Of a stretch of DNA of 50,326 nucleotides, positions 26,569 to 36,452 are shown piece by piece. The notes under the pieces are model-generated. The model did not search any database, had not been told where the DNA came from, and saw nothing but the letters and a program-made list of their open reading frames with translations. The stretch spans positions 300-50,625 of the forward strand of contig NZ_RCVZ01000023.1 of NCBI RefSeq assembly GCF_003668575.1, in the 5' to 3' direction. The position numbers and the translations under genes were made by a program. How positions within the stretch are numbered: position 1 is the stretch's first letter; each line of letters starts with the position of its first letter. The DNA is from Falsibacillus albus. GTDB lineage: Bacteria; Bacillota; Bacilli; Bacillales; DSM-25281.

Positions 26569-26790
26569 TCCTTGACCTCTCTTCCGTTGACTTGGCTTTC
26601 TTATCGATACGTATATGGCTGAACGAGGTTCCCAAATGTGTCCAAAATGGTAATTTTGTAGCATAAATAGGAAAATCGTTCCTTTCATTTCCTTTAAATA
26701 CCACCTGTTCCTAAAAAAGAAACATAGGAATTCAAAATATTGTCATAAACATCCTTATATGTATTTATCACCTGTTCACAATTTGGTCAA
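26569..26790 (-). promoter_or_regulatory. Upstream region of the Tad operon
   Basis: The 120 bp before cpaB are open on the minus strand but lack a coding appearance. A weak candidate promoter is TTGACC (26785-26790) with AT-rich -10-like sequence about 17 bp on. No operator that I recognise is present. Confidence 0.3.
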
Positions 26791-26981
26791 ATACAGGAAA
26801 GTGCTGTCGAAATCTGTCTGTTATTTTTTTACTATTTTTACTTTGGTTTTAAAATAATTATCAGGATAAAAGAAGTAGGGATTGAATAGAAATAATGGGG
26901 ACATTTGGATTATAAGTTCAAAAAACGATGGAAATAAAACGCTTTATGTTACAATTGTTAAAATTCATAGGTCTATAGCAT

Positions 26982-27176
26982 CTATTTATTCGACAAATGC
27001 TTCATCAAGTTTTCTTCGCCAAATAATTCCTGTTCATTCAAATGGTTCGATAGGTACATGAACATATCAAAAATGAGATTGGAACGAACATAATCACCCC
27101 ACTCTAAGGACTAACCATATAGGACTGAAAGAATGATTTGTTCATACACCGCTGTTGATTCCGCGCAAGACTTCGC
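26982..27176 (-). pseudogene. Gene relic of unknown family
   Basis: One minus-strand frame reads AKSCAESTAVYEQIILSVLY-G, a TAG stop, then SLEWGDYVRSNLIFDMFMYL and on to EENLMKHLSNK before a TAG at 26982. The composition and amphipathic pattern look like a real helical C-terminal region, but there is no start and one internal stop. It lies between the ABC-F terminator and the Tad operon, so the gap from 26690 to 27183 has no intact gene. I do not recognise the family. Confidence 0.5.
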
Positions 27177-27183
27177 CTAATTA

Positions 27184-27219
27184 GAAAAAACCACTTCCTC
27201 AATTTAGAAGTGGTTTTCT
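27184..27219 (-). terminator. Intrinsic terminator of the ABC-F gene
   Basis: An 11-bp stem (GAAGTGGTTTT type arms at 27186-27197 and 27208-27217) followed on the minus strand by TTTTTTCTAATT, 30 bp after the ABC-F stop. Confidence 0.88.
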
Positions 27220-27248
27220 ATATTTCAGCTCCCTTTCATTTAAGAGAG

Positions 27249-28979
27249 TCATAAAAGCTTCTTCAATTCACGCTTCGCATTCATACACGCAGAAAGTTCC
27301 ATATCGATTCGATTATATTCCTCTGTATCTTTTACCAAGTAGCTAATTTTGCCCAGAAGTTCCGTCATTTTTGTTTCCACCAGGGCAAGCTCCTCGAGGA
27401 CATTTCGTTCTTCTTGTGAATGCACGTTCTTTTTTCGTTCCTCGTATTCCTTCAACCCTATTTCATAAGGATGAATCCTTCCATTTTCAATGACCAGTAA
27501 TTTCGTACACAACTTCTCGATCAAATATCGGTCATGCGATACGATGATCAGGGTGCCGGTAAACGTACTGAGCGTTCTCTCCAGCTCTTCCCTGCTCGGC
27601 AAATCCAGATGGTTGGTCGGCTCATCTAAAATCAACAAGTCATATTCCATTAGGATCATCTGAATGAGCTTGATCCGCGTCCGCTCCCCAAGACTTAACT
27701 GCGAAATGGGCTTCGCCAGGATTTCCTGCCCGATCCCCATAGTCGAAATGAGGGTTCTGGCTTTCGTCTGCAGATTCTTCTCCGTTAGATCTAAATATTC
27801 TAACGGTGTCTTTTCGCTTGGCAGGTCGCTGACATCCTGCGATAGGTAAGCACATTTCGTAGATTCACTGATCCACAGATCGCCGCTAGTAAGGGGCTCT
27901 TTCTCAAGCAGTATATTGATAAATGTCGTTTTGCCTGCTCCATTAGATCCAAGCAAGCCGATTCTTTCCCCATGCTTTATATAAAAGCTGCTTTTATCAA
28001 ACAGCACGCGGCTGTCGAACTGTTTTTTGATTCCTTTTGCTTCGAGGATCCGTTTTCCCCGCTTTATGTCTGATTCAAATTGAAACGTAACAGATTTCTC
28101 TTCTTTCGGCTTTTTCACTTCGTTCTTCGATAATTCAAGATTCAGCCGTTTCATCTTAGACTTTACCTGATTGTCCGTTTTCTTTGCCTTGGCCCGCTCG
28201 AATTCACGCAGCCCCATCTGGCGGTTTTCCGAATTTGATCCTCCCTTCCCCGCTTGGCGATGGGCCTTCGCAGACCATTCTTTTAAGTTGGTCATCTGCT
28301 TTTCAATCATCTCTACTTTCCGCTGCTGCTTTTCATAATCCCGTTTATGCTGTTCGTACCTTATTTGCTTCTCCTGGCGATAACCCGAGTAATTCCCCTC
28401 GTATACCGTGAGCACTCCATCTTCCAGCTCAAATATTTTCGATACGGTTTCGTCTAAAAAATAGCGGTCATGAGAAATGATAATGGCTGCCCCCGAGTAG
28501 CTTCTCATCTCATCGATCAGCCAGCCCACCCCCTGCATATCCAAGTGGTTGGTCGGTTCATCCAAGATTAAGAACTCCGGAGAATTCGCCCAAATTTTCG
28601 CAAGGGACAACTTCAGCTTTTCTCCCCCGCTTAAATGCGGGAACTCCTCTTCATCCAATCGATCTTTAGGCAGGCCAAGCAGCTTGCTGGTCTCCAATAA
28701 CTTCTCCCCATCATTCAACAGTTCAGAATCAAGCGACAATGAATAATCCGTCGACTGCGGCAAGTAGCCGATTTTCAAGTTCGCAGGCGACATCGTCACA
28801 GATCCTTTTTCAGGCTTCATCATGTCCATAATGATTTTCACAAACGTCGACTTCCCAGCACCATTCCAGCCGACGAGGCCGATCTTCTCCCCTTTTCGTA
28901 TATCAAATTGAACATCCCGCAGGATTTCCCGTTCTCCAAAACTTTTCTGCAATCCTTTTCCTTGTATGACCATTGTCAT
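27249..28979 (-). CDS. ABC-F ATPase, possible antibiotic target-protection type
   Basis: A 576-residue soluble protein with two ABC domains and no membrane segments. Domain 1 has Walker A VGWNGAGKST, signature LSGGEKLKLS and Walker B FLILDEPTNHLD. Domain 2 has LGSNGAGKTT, signature LSLGERTRIK and LLILDEPTNHLD. A long charged linker (about 205-305) lies between them, as in ribosome-acting ABC-F proteins whose linker reaches toward the peptidyl-transferase centre. The start MTMVIQGKGLQ has GAGGTGA five bases upstream. A 300-nt leader with its own terminator-like hairpin precedes it, typical of drug-induced ABC-F resistance genes such as vmlR. Drug specificity cannot be read from the sequence; a housekeeping ABC-F role is the alternative. 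Confidence 0.85.
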   Translation of the reverse strand: MTMVIQGKGLQKSFGEREILRDVQFDIRKGEKIGLVGWNGAGKSTFVKIIMDMMKPEKGSVTMSPANLKIGYLPQSTDYSLSLDSELLNDGEKLLETSKLLGLPKDRLDEEEFPHLSGGEKLKLSLAKIWANSPEFLILDEPTNHLDMQGVGWLIDEMRSYSGAAIIISHDRYFLDETVSKIFELEDGVLTVYEGNYSGYRQEKQIRYEQHKRDYEKQQRKVEMIEKQMTNLKEWSAKAHRQAGKGGSNSENRQMGLREFERAKAKKTDNQVKSKMKRLNLELSKNEVKKPKEEKSVTFQFESDIKRGKRILEAKGIKKQFDSRVLFDKSSFYIKHGERIGLLGSNGAGKTTFINILLEKEPLTSGDLWISESTKCAYLSQDVSDLPSEKTPLEYLDLTEKNLQTKARTLISTMGIGQEILAKPISQLSLGERTRIKLIQMILMEYDLLILDEPTNHLDLPSREELERTLSTFTGTLIIVSHDRYLIEKLCTKLLVIENGRIHPYEIGLKEYEERKKNVHSQEERNVLEELALVETKMTELLGKISYLVKDTEEYNRIDMELSACMNAKRELKKLL

Positions 28980-28988
28980 AGCAATCAC

Positions 28989-29325
28989 CTCTATTTACGT
29001 TCTTTTTGAGAGGTTTTTTTCAAAATAAAATAAGCCTCTCCAAGAACCCTGGAGAGGCTAGTATCTATATCCATCACAAATAAACATGCAAACGTTTAAT
29101 TCCATACAAATACAGGCACAAAAAGAGCTCTGTGTGTATTTGTAAGGTAAACGGCAAAGGCTCGTATGGACAGACTAATCCTATTTCTCCAGGTTCTCAT
29201 TTTCAAATTCATATGAGTGTTATCCCTTCTAAAAATAAGATTAATTCCACATTCGCTCAGTACCATTCCTTTTCTAGATTTCCACTTTCATCATTAGTAT
29301 ATTTTTACATGGATGCGATTGTCAA
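28989..29325 (-). promoter_or_regulatory. Promoter and attenuator-like leader of the ABC-F gene
   Basis: A strong sigma-A promoter has -35 TTGACA (29320-29325), an 18-bp spacer and -10 TATACT (29296-29301). The leader of about 300 nt contains a possible leader peptide: ATG about 29265 with GAAAAGGA before it, 56 codons, or an internal start MNLKMRTWRNRI. It overlaps a hairpin at about 29107-29144 (CAAATACA paired with TGTATTTG). A terminator-like hairpin follows (AGCCTCTCCA and TGGAGAGGCT, about 29030-29060) with a T-rich tail. Ribosome stalling by an antibiotic could shift the structure and let transcription reach the gene. The mechanism is inferred. Confidence 0.7.
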
Positions 29326-29408
29326 TCATTTTTCGTTTTGAAACATGGGAACTGCTCCCCTACACCATTCCCGAGATCTTTGAAAATCCAAGAAATTTTA
29401 TGAAAAGC

Positions 29409-29618
29409 TCAACTATCCGCAGCTGCAGAGGAAGCAGCTGCCTGGTCAGCCTTCACACAATCAATCGCGACAACCAGGGCAATCAGGATAGTTTCCATCT
29501 CTTCTTTGAATATTTGGACCTTATAGCTGTCGCCCCACGTGAACCACTCCTTGCTCACTTGGCCGATTACTTCACCATGCTGCAAGACTCGAAAATCCTT
29601 GTTCAGCCAGTTTCCCAA
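29409..29618 (-). pseudogene. Truncated LURP-one-related (YxjI-like) gene
   Basis: A 69-codon frame encodes KDFRVLQHGEVIGQVSKEWF, TWGDSYKVQIFKEEMETILI and ALVVAIDCVKADQ. This matches the C-terminal half of LURP-one-related proteins such as B. subtilis YxjI (the GEVIGQVSKEW and GDSYKV features), which normally have about 160 residues. The N-terminal half is absent: upstream are a stop and then a terminator. Only a TTG without a binding site is available as a start. It is a 5'-truncated remnant. Confidence 0.75.
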
Positions 29619-29677
29619 ATACTAAAAAGTTTTCAAGCTTATAAAAGAATGAGGACTTATTTAACACTTATATATAA

Positions 29678-29724
29678 GAAAAAGCCGGCTTTTTCCCTTG
29701 AAACGGAATTAAAGCCGGCTTTTC
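29678..29724 (-). terminator. Terminator of the YdjM-like gene
   Basis: AAAGCCGGCTTT occurs twice, separated by about 22 bases. The copies can pair with each other, and T runs follow on both sides. It lies 27 bp after the stop of the YdjM-like gene and probably acts in both directions. Confidence 0.85.
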
Positions 29725-29750
29725 AACTTCTACTCTTAGAAATTTTCAAC

Positions 29751-30377
29751 CTATATTTCTTTCGATGATAATGGGAGGAACAGTTTGACTCCTCGTTTAT
29801 TGAAAGGAAGGAATTTCATATCCCCGATCAGATGACTGCAGTACCCGACCATGCATGCTTCATATACCCCATTCATCATTAAATAGGAATCCAAGTGGCG
29901 CGCGACAATACTAAAGTAAATCACCCCGAGGACGGAGTGCGTATATGTTCGATGCGAAACGAGCGAAGCCCCTAGTATGTAGATACCTAAGAGCCACAGC
30001 CATGTTTCGTTCAGCTGCCAGCCGCATGCGATCACACCGATGCCGGTGATGGTCAGCATCCTCCTCTGGGTGATGAAGCTACTTAACGCCATCATCGCCG
30101 CTCCATATCCGACGCCGAGCCAGCGCTCAGTTCCCACTCCTTGCAGGTAGCTGTACAACATCATCAAGAAGCCGATGATTTGGGCGACGGCCCGGATCAT
30201 TTTCGGTGAAAAGGTTACTTTATTAGAAAGCTTGCCGTCAACGTCCAAGTCAGGCATCAATCCTGCTACACCGCCGATTCCGACAAGTGCTGCCGTCGTG
30301 CCTGGAGTGGATCCAAATGAATTGGCCACAATGAATCCCGTTGCTGCTCCCACTGTCATATGTGCTGTACCGTTCAA
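29751..30377 (-). CDS. YdjM/DUF457-type membrane hydrolase
   Basis: A 208-residue membrane protein of the YdjM (LexA-regulated, metal-dependent hydrolase-like) family. Conserved features are the His-containing N terminus TAHMTVGAATGF, the DLDVDGK element after GLMPDL, the SHRTYTHSVLG motif and CSHLIGDMKF, which together could bind a metal. Four to five membrane segments are predicted. The start is a TTG (LNGTAHM) with AAGGAGG six bases upstream; an ATG 27 codons earlier has no site and adds unrelated residues. The physiological substrate of the family is unknown. Confidence 0.85.
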   Translation of the reverse strand: MNGTAHMTVGAATGFIVANSFGSTPGTTAALVGIGGVAGLMPDLDVDGKLSNKVTFSPKMIRAVAQIIGFLMMLYSYLQGVGTERWLGVGYGAAMMALSSFITQRRMLTITGIGVIACGWQLNETWLWLLGIYILGASLVSHRTYTHSVLGVIYFSIVARHLDSYLMMNGVYEACMVGYCSHLIGDMKFLPFNKRGVKLFLPLSSKEI

Positions 30378-30510
30378 TTGTGTCCTCCTTCGTTGATGTC
30401 CAGATTTATGTAGGGTTTCCAGACTTTTATGATAGACGTTTTGACTCGATTTGAACATGGGAAAGTGGGATTATTTCTTTTTTCTCTTTGGTTGCCACAA
30501 ATAGAGTATG

Positions 30511-30591
30511 GTTGATTTCCGCTGCGGGGTCTCACCTGTCCCGCTATTCCCTCCGGAGTCTCGAACCTGCCACTCCTTTTAGAAAACAGCC
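30511..30591. repeat. GC-rich structured repeat, short copy A
   Basis: It starts GTTGATTTCCGCTGCGGGGT, contains CCCTCCGGAGTCTCG, and ends near GAAAACAGCC. It matches the outer parts of copies B and C, but the middle is missing. It lies between the YdjM-like gene and the glycosyltransferase terminator. Confidence 0.75.
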
Positions 30592-30603
30592 ATACAAAAA
30601 CAC

Positions 30604-30634
30604 AAAAAACTGCCTCCTTAAGGAAGCAGTTTTA
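30604..30634 (-). terminator. Intrinsic terminator of the glycosyltransferase gene
   Basis: Stem AAACTGCTTCCTT with AAGGAGGCAGTTT (one bulge) followed by T on the minus strand, 30 bp after the stop codon. Confidence 0.88.
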
Positions 30635-30663
30635 TTACCAAAGTTAGAGCAACTTGTTCTTTT

Positions 30664-31854
30664 TTATTGAATTTGATTCTTTTGTTTAAATGAAAAGATT
30701 TCTTCGACCGCTTTCTTGTAGCCTCCCGCATGTTGCAGGGAGGCACCGACTTTCCGGCTGTTCTCCTCATAAGCTGGATTCGCCAAGACACGCTCGGCAG
30801 CACTTTTCAGTTTTTCAGCATCGAGGTGCTCCGGGTCCAGGGCAAATCCTGCCTCTAATTCCTCGATTCGCTTGGCAATCAGCGGCTGGTCGGCGCCTGC
30901 CGGAATGACGATCATAGGGACACCGAAGTACAGCCCTTCACTGGAACTGTTCATCCCGCCGTGGGTAATGAAGAGATCCACTTGCTGCAATACATCCAAT
31001 TGCGGAACATAATTGTAAACATTGAAGTTTTCTGGGATATCGCCTAACTGACTGATATCTGTCTTCTTCCCTACCGACATCAGGATGGTTGCGTCGCTTT
31101 CTTTAAATGCTTCAAAACACGTCTGATAAAACTCCGGCTGCTCATTAAATACAGTCCCCATCGAAATGTAGATCAGCGGGCTTTTTGAATTATCTTCAAA
31201 GGATAAAGGCTCCACATCTTTTCGCTTGTTGACTGAAGGACCGACGAATTTATACGTGTGATCAAAATGATCGGCATAAGGCTGATATAACTTTGACGTA
31301 TACACCAGCGTCATGTCGCCCGGATGGTACATGATTTCAGTAAAGCCTTGGACAGGGAAATCGTACTGTTCGTTCCATTTGCCAAGTATATCTTTTATTT
31401 CTTCATCATCCGGAATGTCCATTTTCATTTTTTCACGATCGACCGTAAAACTCGAGAAAATCTCCTGATTCAAAGCGAAAGTCGTGCAGGAAGAAATCTT
31501 CGGCAATTGAAGCTGATCGGCGATGATTTTTCCCGCCGCAAAGTTTGTATCATAAATGACATAGTCGTATTCTTCAGCCTTCACCTCTGGAAGGACTTCC
31601 TCAATGACACGGTCCATCCCTTTTATGAGCGGCTGGGCAATCTCTCCACCCTTGCGAGGTTTGCCTTTCTCCATACGTGGAAGGAAGTTTTCATAGGCAC
31701 GAAATTCCGCGCCAGCCTTTTCAATTTTATTTTGATAATCTTCGATACAGTAGTAAACGACGTGCTCCCCTTGTTGAATCAGTTCCTCAACAAGCGCAAT
31801 CGTCGGATTGACATGGCCTTCACCAGGAAAATTAAACATAAGGACATTACCCAT
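30664..31854 (-). CDS. Macrolide-type UDP-glycosyltransferase (MGT, YjiC/YojK-like)
   Basis: A 396-residue GT-B fold, family GT1 glycosyltransferase. The N terminus MGNVLMFNFPGEGHVNPTIA has the catalytic-region His. The C-terminal donor site has IYISMGTVFNEQPEFYQ, VPQLDVLQQVDLFITHGGMN and SSEGLYFGVPMIVIPAGADQ, typical of the MGT subfamily. Such enzymes glycosylate and inactivate macrolides or modify flavonoids and other small molecules, so the acceptor here cannot be predicted. AAAGGAG lies nine bases before the chosen ATG. An overlapping upstream ATG would encode only three residues. Length is full. Confidence 0.9.
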   Translation of the reverse strand: MGNVLMFNFPGEGHVNPTIALVEELIQQGEHVVYYCIEDYQNKIEKAGAEFRAYENFLPRMEKGKPRKGGEIAQPLIKGMDRVIEEVLPEVKAEEYDYVIYDTNFAAGKIIADQLQLPKISSCTTFALNQEIFSSFTVDREKMKMDIPDDEEIKDILGKWNEQYDFPVQGFTEIMYHPGDMTLVYTSKLYQPYADHFDHTYKFVGPSVNKRKDVEPLSFEDNSKSPLIYISMGTVFNEQPEFYQTCFEAFKESDATILMSVGKKTDISQLGDIPENFNVYNYVPQLDVLQQVDLFITHGGMNSSSEGLYFGVPMIVIPAGADQPLIAKRIEELEAGFALDPEHLDAEKLKSAAERVLANPAYEENSRKVGASLQHAGGYKKAVEEIFSFKQKNQIQ

Positions 31855-32123
31855 TCATACAATCTCCTTTACCGCTTTTTAGTAACACGTGAAGCGTACC
31901 ATTCACTTTTTACGGCAGTAAAGGAAAGCGGACCGGATAAACGAAAGTTGATTCCTTTGACCCGCGTCGATGGTTGGCAGTGAGAGGAATTTGTAGAGGA
32001 AAAAGCTTATTTAACTGACTTAAGCAGGATCGCTAAAAGAAATTAACATAATGTGATTACTTATTAGTATAATAAATGAACAAAGATGCAAGCTTGATTC
32101 TGTTTATCTGGGGGGAGATAAGT

Positions 32124-32303
32124 TTGGACCTATTTTTGTTTCTTTCAGTAATTGTTGGTATGACTTTCATTTTTTTATATTTTGTCATCAATTATGACCT
32201 AAAGAAAAGAAAATTAGAGCTAGAAGATAAGAAACTAGAGTTGGAAATGAAAAAGCTACAACTCAACAAAGAAAGTCAAGAACAAGGGGACGAAAAGCGT
32301 TAA
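32124..32303 (+). CDS. Small single-span membrane protein with charged coiled-coil tail
   Basis: A 59-residue protein on the plus strand, read from a TTG with GGGGGAG about six bases upstream. An in-frame ATG 16 codons earlier has no site. One hydrophobic segment (about 2-25, LFLFLSVIVGMTFIFLYFVI) is followed by a heptad-like charged helix with a near repeat (KLELEDKKLELEMKKLQL). A possible promoter is TTAACA (32043-32048), 19 bp, TATAAT (32068-32073). A strong terminator follows at 32404. No family is recognised; the layout suggests a membrane-anchored helical adaptor. Confidence 0.7.
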   Translation: MDLFLFLSVIVGMTFIFLYFVINYDLKKRKLELEDKKLELEMKKLQLNKESQEQGDEKR

Positions 32304-32403
32304 AAGGACAGCCCTTATATATAAGGAAATTTGGGAAATGGGGACAGGTTTACTATCCCATTTCATTGATATGCAGCAGCAATTCTCGTGTTTTCACCAT
32401 AGC

Positions 32404-32444
32404 AGAAAAAGCCTTACATCCTCTTGTGATGTAAGGCTTTTTCT
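32404..32444 (+). terminator. Intrinsic terminator after the small membrane protein
   Basis: A perfect 17-bp stem (32404-32420 with 32428-32444) whose arms end in T runs on both strands, so it is probably bidirectional. Confidence 0.9.
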
Positions 32445-32484
32445 GATTTCTAATTAACTCCTTGCCGATATTGGTATCATAAAC

Positions 32485-32530
32485 AACAAAAATCCTCCCC
32501 TCTTGATCATCATGCAGAGGGGAGGATTTA
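32485..32530 (-). terminator. Intrinsic terminator of the MFS transporter gene
   Basis: A 12-bp stem (32491-32502 with 32517-32528) followed on the minus strand by TTTTTGTTG, 15 bp after the MFS stop. Confidence 0.9.
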
Positions 32531-32544
32531 TAGAGAAAAGATGA

Positions 32545-33765
32545 TTATTGATAAAGTTTTCTACCTGGTTTTAAATGGATGGAACCTTTGTTGACTAAGA
32601 CAAAGTAGGATAAAAAGGCCATGAAGCTGGCTGAAGACATCACAATTCCCATTGGTATGGCTGTATATTCTCCTGCAATCCCGACTAATGGGGATGTCAA
32701 TGAGCCTAGTAGAAATGGCAGCACACCCAATAACGCTGAAGCACTTCCGGCCATATGCCCCTTGGTTTCCATTGCCAATGAAAAGGAAGATGTCCCGATA
32801 ATGCTAATCGACATGACAACAAAGAAAATAGGGACCGCAACCGCTATTAACGGTGCTTTTATGATCAGAGCAAAAAGCAGGAACATCGCGGCTGTATTAG
32901 AAAGAAGCAGGCCGATCTTCAAGAACGTTTTCTCAGAAAAAATCGAAAACCGCCCAACAAGTTGTGTACCAATGACTAACCCGATGCCATTGACACCAAA
33001 GAGCAAGCTAAAGATCTGAGGTGAAACACCGTATATATTCTGATAAACAAAGGAGATGCCAGATACATAAGCAAAAATGCCGGCCACAGTAAAGGCTTGT
33101 GTAAAGGCATATCCTGCAAATTCACGGTCCTTCAGCAAAGAGCCAAAGTTGCCGATGACTTGTTTAAAATTGCTTGGAATCCGTTTTTCGGCAGGCAGCG
33201 TCTCCTCCAGTTTCAACGTAACCGACAAAATGAGAATGAGGCCAATACAAGCCAGGGCAATGAAAACACCTTTCCAATTGGCAAACGTAAGAATAAGGCC
33301 ACCCGAGATCGGTGCGATAATGGGACCAAGATTTCCGATCAGCATTAACGATGCAAAAAACTTCGTGAGTTCCCTTCCGCTATAAAGGTCGCGTACCACG
33401 GCCCTGGATATAACCAGTCCGCCTGCTGCCGCAAAACCTTGAATAAACCGCGACACAATCAATGTATAAATATTTGGTGCCGCCGCACATGTCAATGAAG
33501 AGAGTAAATACAAGCTAAGAAAAATAATGAGCGGCTTTCGACGGCCTGTTATATCACTCAACGGCCCTATCAGCAATTGCCCGAATCCCAACCCCAGCAA
33601 GCAAGTCGTCAAGCTGATTTGCACCAAAGAAGCATGCGTATGAAAATCCTTCACAATCGTTGGAAACGAAGGCAAATAGGTATCTATTGTAAAAGGACCA
33701 ATAAGCGATAGCGACCCTAGTAACAGAGCAAGCTGCAACCGCTTGGACTTTGATAAAGTATTCAA
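32545..33765 (-). CDS. Bcr/CflA-family multidrug efflux transporter (MFS)
   Basis: A 406-residue major facilitator with 12 predicted membrane segments. The N-terminal feature PFTIDTYLPSFPTI and the motif GQLLIGPLSDITGRRKPLI between helices 2 and 3 are characteristic of drug:proton antiporters of the Bcr/CflA type. The SRFIQGFAAAGGLVISRAVV and GNLGPIIAPISGG segments belong to the same family. The start is a TTG with GGGGGA eight bases upstream. The monocistronic gene has its own terminator. Substrates (bicyclomycin, chloramphenicol, sulphonamides and others are known for relatives) cannot be predicted. Confidence 0.9.
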   Translation of the reverse strand: MNTLSKSKRLQLALLLGSLSLIGPFTIDTYLPSFPTIVKDFHTHASLVQISLTTCLLGLGFGQLLIGPLSDITGRRKPLIIFLSLYLLSSLTCAAAPNIYTLIVSRFIQGFAAAGGLVISRAVVRDLYSGRELTKFFASLMLIGNLGPIIAPISGGLILTFANWKGVFIALACIGLILILSVTLKLEETLPAEKRIPSNFKQVIGNFGSLLKDREFAGYAFTQAFTVAGIFAYVSGISFVYQNIYGVSPQIFSLLFGVNGIGLVIGTQLVGRFSIFSEKTFLKIGLLLSNTAAMFLLFALIIKAPLIAVAVPIFFVVMSISIIGTSSFSLAMETKGHMAGSASALLGVLPFLLGSLTSPLVGIAGEYTAIPMGIVMSSASFMAFLSYFVLVNKGSIHLKPGRKLYQ

Positions 33766-33884
33766 ATCTATATTCCCCCATCTAAGTTGTAATAATTAAA
33801 TCACGCCTATAAGTGTATAACGTTAAAGAAAAACTTTCACTAAAAATGTTTTGGGACATGGGTGAAAGATGGGGGGTAAAACAT

Positions 33885-33933
33885 GGGGACAGTTCTCGCG
33901 TTTCGTTTATTGAAAAAAACAGAACGGTTCCCC
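33885..33933. repeat. Imperfect inverted repeat GGGGACAGTTCT...AGAACGGTTCCCC
   Basis: The arms are separated by an AT-rich loop that itself contains GTTT...AAAC. A half-element (TGGGGACAGG) occurs at about 32339. Similar GGGGACAG hairpins are scattered in Bacillaceae genomes and may be REP- or MITE-like. No transposase is nearby. The interval 33766-33945 holds no gene that I can support. Confidence 0.55.
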
Positions 33934-33945
33934 TGATTCACACAA

Positions 33946-33984
33946 CAAAAAAATCCCCCGAACCAAAAGGTCCAGAGGGATTTA
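33946..33984 (-). terminator. Intrinsic terminator of groEL
   Basis: Stem at 33951-33964 with 33969-33983 (AAATCCC type arms) followed on the minus strand by TTTTTTTGTTG, 18 bp after the groEL stop. Confidence 0.88.
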
Positions 33985-34001
33985 AAAGGTGTGGGGGCTA
34001 A

Positions 34002-35651
<1,650 letters not shown>

Positions 35652-35687
35652 TCATTATTTTTGATCTATTTCTTATTTATAATTTGA

Positions 35688-35975
35688 TTACTTGCTTACT
35701 ACTGCCAAAATATCGCTTTCGCGAAGGATTAAGTATTCAGTGCCTTGGTATTTCACTTCTGTACCAGCATATTTAGAGAAGATAATGCGGTCTTCAACCG
35801 TTAATTCAGGAGCTACACGCTCTCCGCTTTCCAGCACACGGCCTGTTCCAACTGCAACAACTTTACCTTCTTGTGGCTTTTCTTTCGCTGAGTCCGGCAG
35901 TACGATTCCGCTTGCAGTCTTTTCCTCTGACTCGACTAGCTCAATAATAACGCGATCACCTAGTGGTTTTAACAA
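35688..35975 (-). CDS. groES: Co-chaperonin GroES (10 kDa)
   Basis: A 95-residue co-chaperonin that caps GroEL. Read from a TTG with AAGGAGG nine bases upstream, it gives [20 protein letters not shown]. The mobile loop [20 protein letters not shown] and the C terminus [15 protein letters not shown] are typical. An ATG eight codons earlier (MNSRRLFH) would sit upstream of the binding site and is rejected. A CIRCE operator lies 40 bp upstream. Confidence 0.98.
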   Translation of the reverse strand: MLKPLGDRVIIELVESEEKTASGIVLPDSAKEKPQEGKVVAVGTGRVLESGERVAPELTVEDRIIFSKYAGTEVKYQGTEYLILRESDILAVVSK

Positions 35976-36014
35976 GTGAAACAACCTCCTTGAATTCAAT
36001 ATGTAGATTATTTA

Positions 36015-36080
36015 TTAGCACTCTATCTCAATGAGTGCTAACACAATTATTATATTAAATAAATCACTTCATTTTTGCAA
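36015..36080 (-). promoter_or_regulatory. CIRCE operator (HrcA) and groESL promoter
   Basis: The perfect CIRCE inverted repeat TTAGCACTC-N9-GAGTGCTAA occupies 36015-36041. HrcA binds it and represses groESL until heat stress. A sigma-A-like promoter lies directly upstream on the minus strand: TTGCAA (36075-36080), 17 bp, TAATAT (36052-36057), overlapped by TATAAT at 36049-36054. The operator therefore covers the start of transcription. Confidence 0.95.
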
Positions 36081-36327
36081 GCGAGAACTTGTAAATTTTA
36101 TAAAAAAATTTCGTCTCTTTATTTTCTCATTTTCATGCGGTTTTTGCACACCCTAATAAAATATGTTGTTTAAGAAAATATATGTACTTTTTCTATTGAA
36201 GGGTTCCTATTTGAACCTTAAGATGAATACTAGTAGAATGAAAAATGATTTCTTTTAAAAGTGCTGTTAGCTTTAACTGTGTTTTTATTCAAGGCTTTTT
36301 TCTAAAGGATTGTTTATTTAAATGATT

Positions 36328-36452
36328 GTTGATTTCCGCGGAAGGATGCTCGCTTTCCGAGGGGCGGGCGATGAGCCTCCTCGCTTCGCTGCGGGGTCTC
36401 ATCCTGCCTGCTGATCCCTCCGGAGTCTCGTACTTTCCGCTCCAATCAACAC
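36328..36452. repeat. GC-rich structured repeat, copy B
   Basis: It starts TGTTGATTTCCGCGGAAGG and ends CCGCTCCAATCAACAC, so its ends are inverted relatives of each other. The inner segments (CTCCTCGCTTCGCTGCGGGG, CCCTCCGGAGTCTCG) give a multi-branched imperfect palindrome. Outer flanks AAAAGTGCTGTT (about 36257) and GAACAGCCTTTT (about 36505) may be part of the element. It fills most of the 520-bp gap between groES and the CPBP gene, which otherwise holds no gene. Confidence 0.8.

Noticed and set aside
29313-29768. Plus-strand frame of 151 codons
   Set aside because: It lies antisense to the LURP-one fragment and across a terminator, with no binding site and no recognisable product.
33885-33933. 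Insertion sequence end
   Set aside because: No transposase or second end is present; it is only an imperfect hairpin with a half-copy 1.5 kb away.
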